This document shows, piece by piece, positions 61,447 to 64,000 of a stretch of 64,000 bases of DNA (its first letter is position 1; the number at the start of each line of letters is the position of its first letter). Both the position numbers and the translations under genes were made by a program. The DNA lies in the NCBI GenBank assembly GCA_026027325.1, contig JAMSLZ010000001.1, positions 4,030,001 through 4,094,000 on the forward strand, given 5' to 3'. The notes under the pieces are model-generated. The model was not told the origin of the DNA. It did not search any database and saw only the letters and a list, made by a program, of their open reading frames with translations. Source of the DNA: Actinomucor elegans (lineage: Eukaryota > Mucoromycota > Mucoromycetes > Mucorales > Mucoraceae).

Positions 61447-63299
61447 TTATATATCATCGTCTTCATCATCATCTTCGCTAGCCTCCGCTTTTGTTGATTG
61501 AGAGGATCGTTTCTTTGATTTGCTGCTCGAGTCTTTTTCTTTACGAATGGGTATTTTGATTCCTTGGCGCGCAAAACATTTTGACAAAAGAGTAGATTCT
61601 ATTCAAAAAAAAAAGGTAATAAGCTTCTTGAAGCGTTTCAAAAGTGGCGCTATACTTACGGACGACACCGGGGAATTTTTTTGCTGTATAGACCATGAAA
61701 GGTTCTGTTTCAACTTCCTTTAGCACATGAGATATAGAGGTTGTATTCACAGAATGAGAATAAGGTCTAGTTGAATAATAAGTTAAAAGAGTATCAAATC
61801 TTTGTAGAGGCGGTCGATACTTACGAACCAATATCCACTAGTGAGAATTTAAGTCGAAAACTACCTTCTGTTCTTAAGCTCACATCTTGAAAGATGAAAA
61901 AGATCCCAAGATTTCCATCAAGATCATATAGCTTTGTAGCAGAAGATACAGAAGAGCCAACCAAGTTTCTCATGCGAACAGCTGTTTGAACTTCTACTCC
62001 ATCTTGATCAACAACTGTTGTAGGGAAACTTACAATTTGCGTCAATGGATTCGATTGTCTAGAAGAACCAGCAGCATCACCTTCAGTAGGACCAATTTGC
62101 TGACACGAATCGCACATTACTACTAGAAAAGACACGTCCAATGTTCTATTAACAAAATTAGATATAGAATACTATGATATTGTATTTGTTTTTTTTTACT
62201 CTGGATTAATTATCTGTCCATATTTTGTAGTGATGATCAACTGAAGAATAGGTGGTGGCGATATAGGCCTTCTATCTTTGTCTCCAAATCCACACATTCT
62301 TGCTCGAGAAGGTTGTTGGACAATATCCAACTTGTAGATCCTGTATGTTTGTCTACTCGTGAGCTCGTGGATAATGAAGAGAGAGAGGAAGAGTAAGCTA
62401 AATAGTTTACCTATCATCAGAATGCGAAGCATTAGTTGATCCGCTTTCATCAGGCCGCAGAGGCTCATCAGGTTCTTCTGCCACCATTACTGAAGATGAT
62501 GGAGATGCTCTGCTATTTGAAGGATTGGAAGCCGGAGGATTGGAAGCCGGAGGATTATAATAGTTTTGCTTTTTTTGCTGGTGGATCAAGAGCTGTTCAT
62601 GGAATTGTTGCTGTGCAAGTGTAGGAGCTCCACTTGCTTCTTCAAAAGAAGGCATAAAGTGATTCACGTCTGAATTTTGATGCCAAGGATCTGCTTCATG
62701 CTGATGTCTATTACCACCGCTGTTGGTAGCTAGAGATAGTAGTTCGCAAAATACATCTTGCTCCTGTCTTTGTTGTTGTTCTACACGTTCAAAATTATGG
62801 CTAGAAGCTAATGGTAACTCGGAATGGTCAAATGAGTTTGCAATGACATTCATGTCCTGAATGTCAGTGTTCATAAGCTGCTGCTGCTGTTGTTGAAATA
62901 TGAAGTTACTGTTATGAGCACTTGTAGTATTGTTATCAAACATCAAGTTTGAAGGATCTTGCTGTATCAATAGACTGTCATGAGAGTGGAACTGGTTGGA
63001 AGGTATGCTTGCGCTTGTATTAGACGCTAAATCAGTAGAACTCTTCAGCTGCTGCGCGTATAGTACATGGTCCTCAATGAGTTGCTTATAAGATGTATTT
63101 AAGTCTGCACTAGATGTACTCGAGTTGGGGTTATTGAACTGACCAATGTGAGCATGGCTTGTATAAAAGTTGGGATCAAAGCTCAAGACAGAAGCTGTGT
63201 CATGTTGATCAAAGTTAGTATGTAATGGATGCTGGCTCTGATGAACGTGCTGGCTATGTATATTTTGATCGTGTTCTGATACTTGTTGATTCTGCTGCA

Positions 63300-63331
<32 letters not shown>

Positions 63332-63414
63332 AGCTGCTGCTCTAACTGTAGTTGCTCCGTTTGTTGCGCCGAGAATCTATAGTAATTTTGGATACCATTG
63401 CTTGTATTCTCCAT
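61447..63414 (-). CDS. Velvet-domain regulatory protein with long Gln-rich N-terminus
   Basis: About five exons, roughly 570 aa. The first exon (63414 to about 62410) encodes 335 residues rich in Gln, His, Asn and Ser, with a poly-Gln run from a CTG/CAG tract (63295-63345) and a 15-bp tandem repeat (62521-62557) giving NPPASNPPASNP. The velvet domain follows: YKLDIVQQPSRARMCGFGDK, DRRPISPPPILQLII, LDVSFLVVMCDSC, VRMRNLVGSSVSSATKLYDL, GIFFIFQDVSLRTEGSFRLK and FMVYTAKKFPGVV. The C-terminus has KIPIRKEKDSSSKSKKRSS, a likely nuclear signal, and ends in an acidic tail. Velvet proteins are fungal NF-kappaB-like DNA-binding factors controlling development and sporulation. Which subgroup (VosA, VelB, VelC or VeA type) is not resolved. 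Confidence 0.9.
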
Positions 63415-64000
63415 TTTTCTAATGAGTGTGGATATACTACTAATAAGCTTCTTCTATAAACTGTATCGAATTCTAATTACTTTTTTTCTTTTGGAGCTTA
63501 ATATATCTCTTCGTTTTATATATATTATAAGCTGGTATCTTTCATGAACAAAACAAAGAAGAAGAGTGGCAGGTCTTCTCTATAGAGCTGAGATTTACAA
63601 GAAACTTTATGAGGTCTTTTTTAGAATGTTATAGCTATGTTACGGGCAACGTACAAATTTCAAAACAATAGGCTGAAAGAATATACAAAACTATGGGGGT
63701 TTTTTTTACGAGAAAAAAAAAAGAGAAAGAAAGAAAGAAGTAAAAGTAAATCTAGAACTGACCCAAAGAAATAAAAAAAATAAAAAAAATTATCTAGTTG
63801 TGCGACTGGGAGACAAAATGTCTACTCGAAAGTTCCAACGAACAAGCTCAGTATTCAAACGCGCCATTGAAATAAACTTGCAGCTAACATACTGTGCATA
63901 CTTGGATCAGAAAGAGCTTTATCTACATTGAAAGCCTCTGTCATTTAACAATCTTATTAAAACTACTCGCCTCTGCAATTGAACGGGGCCTATCCCAATT
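63415..64000. promoter_or_regulatory. Upstream region of the velvet gene to window edge
   Basis: AT-rich with A- and GAAA-rich tracts (63710-63790). A 37-codon frame from ATG 63818 (+, MSTRKFQRTSSVFKRAIEIN, stop at about 63931) could be a first exon of a gene beyond the edge or chance. Confidence 0.35.

Overview
This window is nuclear DNA of a filamentous fungus, most likely an early-diverging one of the order Mucorales. It is AT-rich. Nearly every gene is cut by several short GT-AG introns, mostly about 47-80 nt. Gene density is moderate, and AT-rich gaps of 0.5-4 kb lie between genes. The gene set fits: a Rac GTPase, a carotenoid-cleaving dioxygenase of the type used for trisporoid signals, a velvet factor, a large Zn2Cys6 regulator, INO80, isocitrate lyase and enolase. 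No rRNA, CRISPR array or intact transposon was seen. One tRNA (Gly-GCC) is present.

Layout, left to right: 3' part of BUD6/AIP3 (+); carotenoid oxygenase (+) ending 11 bp from the convergent ARV1 (-); tRNA-Gly; isocitrate lyase (-) divergent from RAC1 (+); a 3.5 kb gap; INO80 (+) convergent with S-adenosylmethionine synthetase (-); a strip of short unrecognised exon-like reading frames (-, 23.2-24.7 kb); RPB7 (-); a RING-CH ubiquitin ligase (+) convergent with RPN13 (-); an aldo/keto reductase (-) divergent from enolase (+); a Zn2Cys6 transcription factor (+); glutamate 5-kinase (-); a possible unrecognised gene (+, 46.9-47.7 kb); a ZIP metal transporter (+); a 2OG-oxygenase-like protein (+); ribosomal protein uL13 (+) convergent with a coiled-coil protein (-); an MFS monocarboxylate-type transporter (-); and a velvet-domain protein (-) near the right end. 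Most genes are independent housekeeping or regulatory loci; no operon or obvious biosynthetic cluster is visible.

I rebuilt splice structures by hand. For ARV1, isocitrate lyase, RAC1, SAM synthetase, RPB7, the RING-CH ligase, RPN13, the aldo/keto reductase, enolase, the Zn2Cys6 factor, glutamate 5-kinase, the 2OG-oxygenase-like gene and uL13, the exon lengths sum to a whole number of codons. Several of these products match the usual family length (RPB7 171 aa, RAC1 192 aa, enolase 437 aa, SAM synthetase 382 aa).

The strongest unexplained signals are: (1) a degenerate dispersed repeat of about 70-130 bp, with at least eight good copies on both strands, all intergenic, with a palindromic core; (2) a 51-nt near-perfect palindrome after the Zn2Cys6 gene; (3) two proteins whose folds are recognisable but whose catalytic residues are replaced (aldo/keto reductase and 2OG oxygenase); and (4) unrecognised or decaying exon-like sequences near the repeats.
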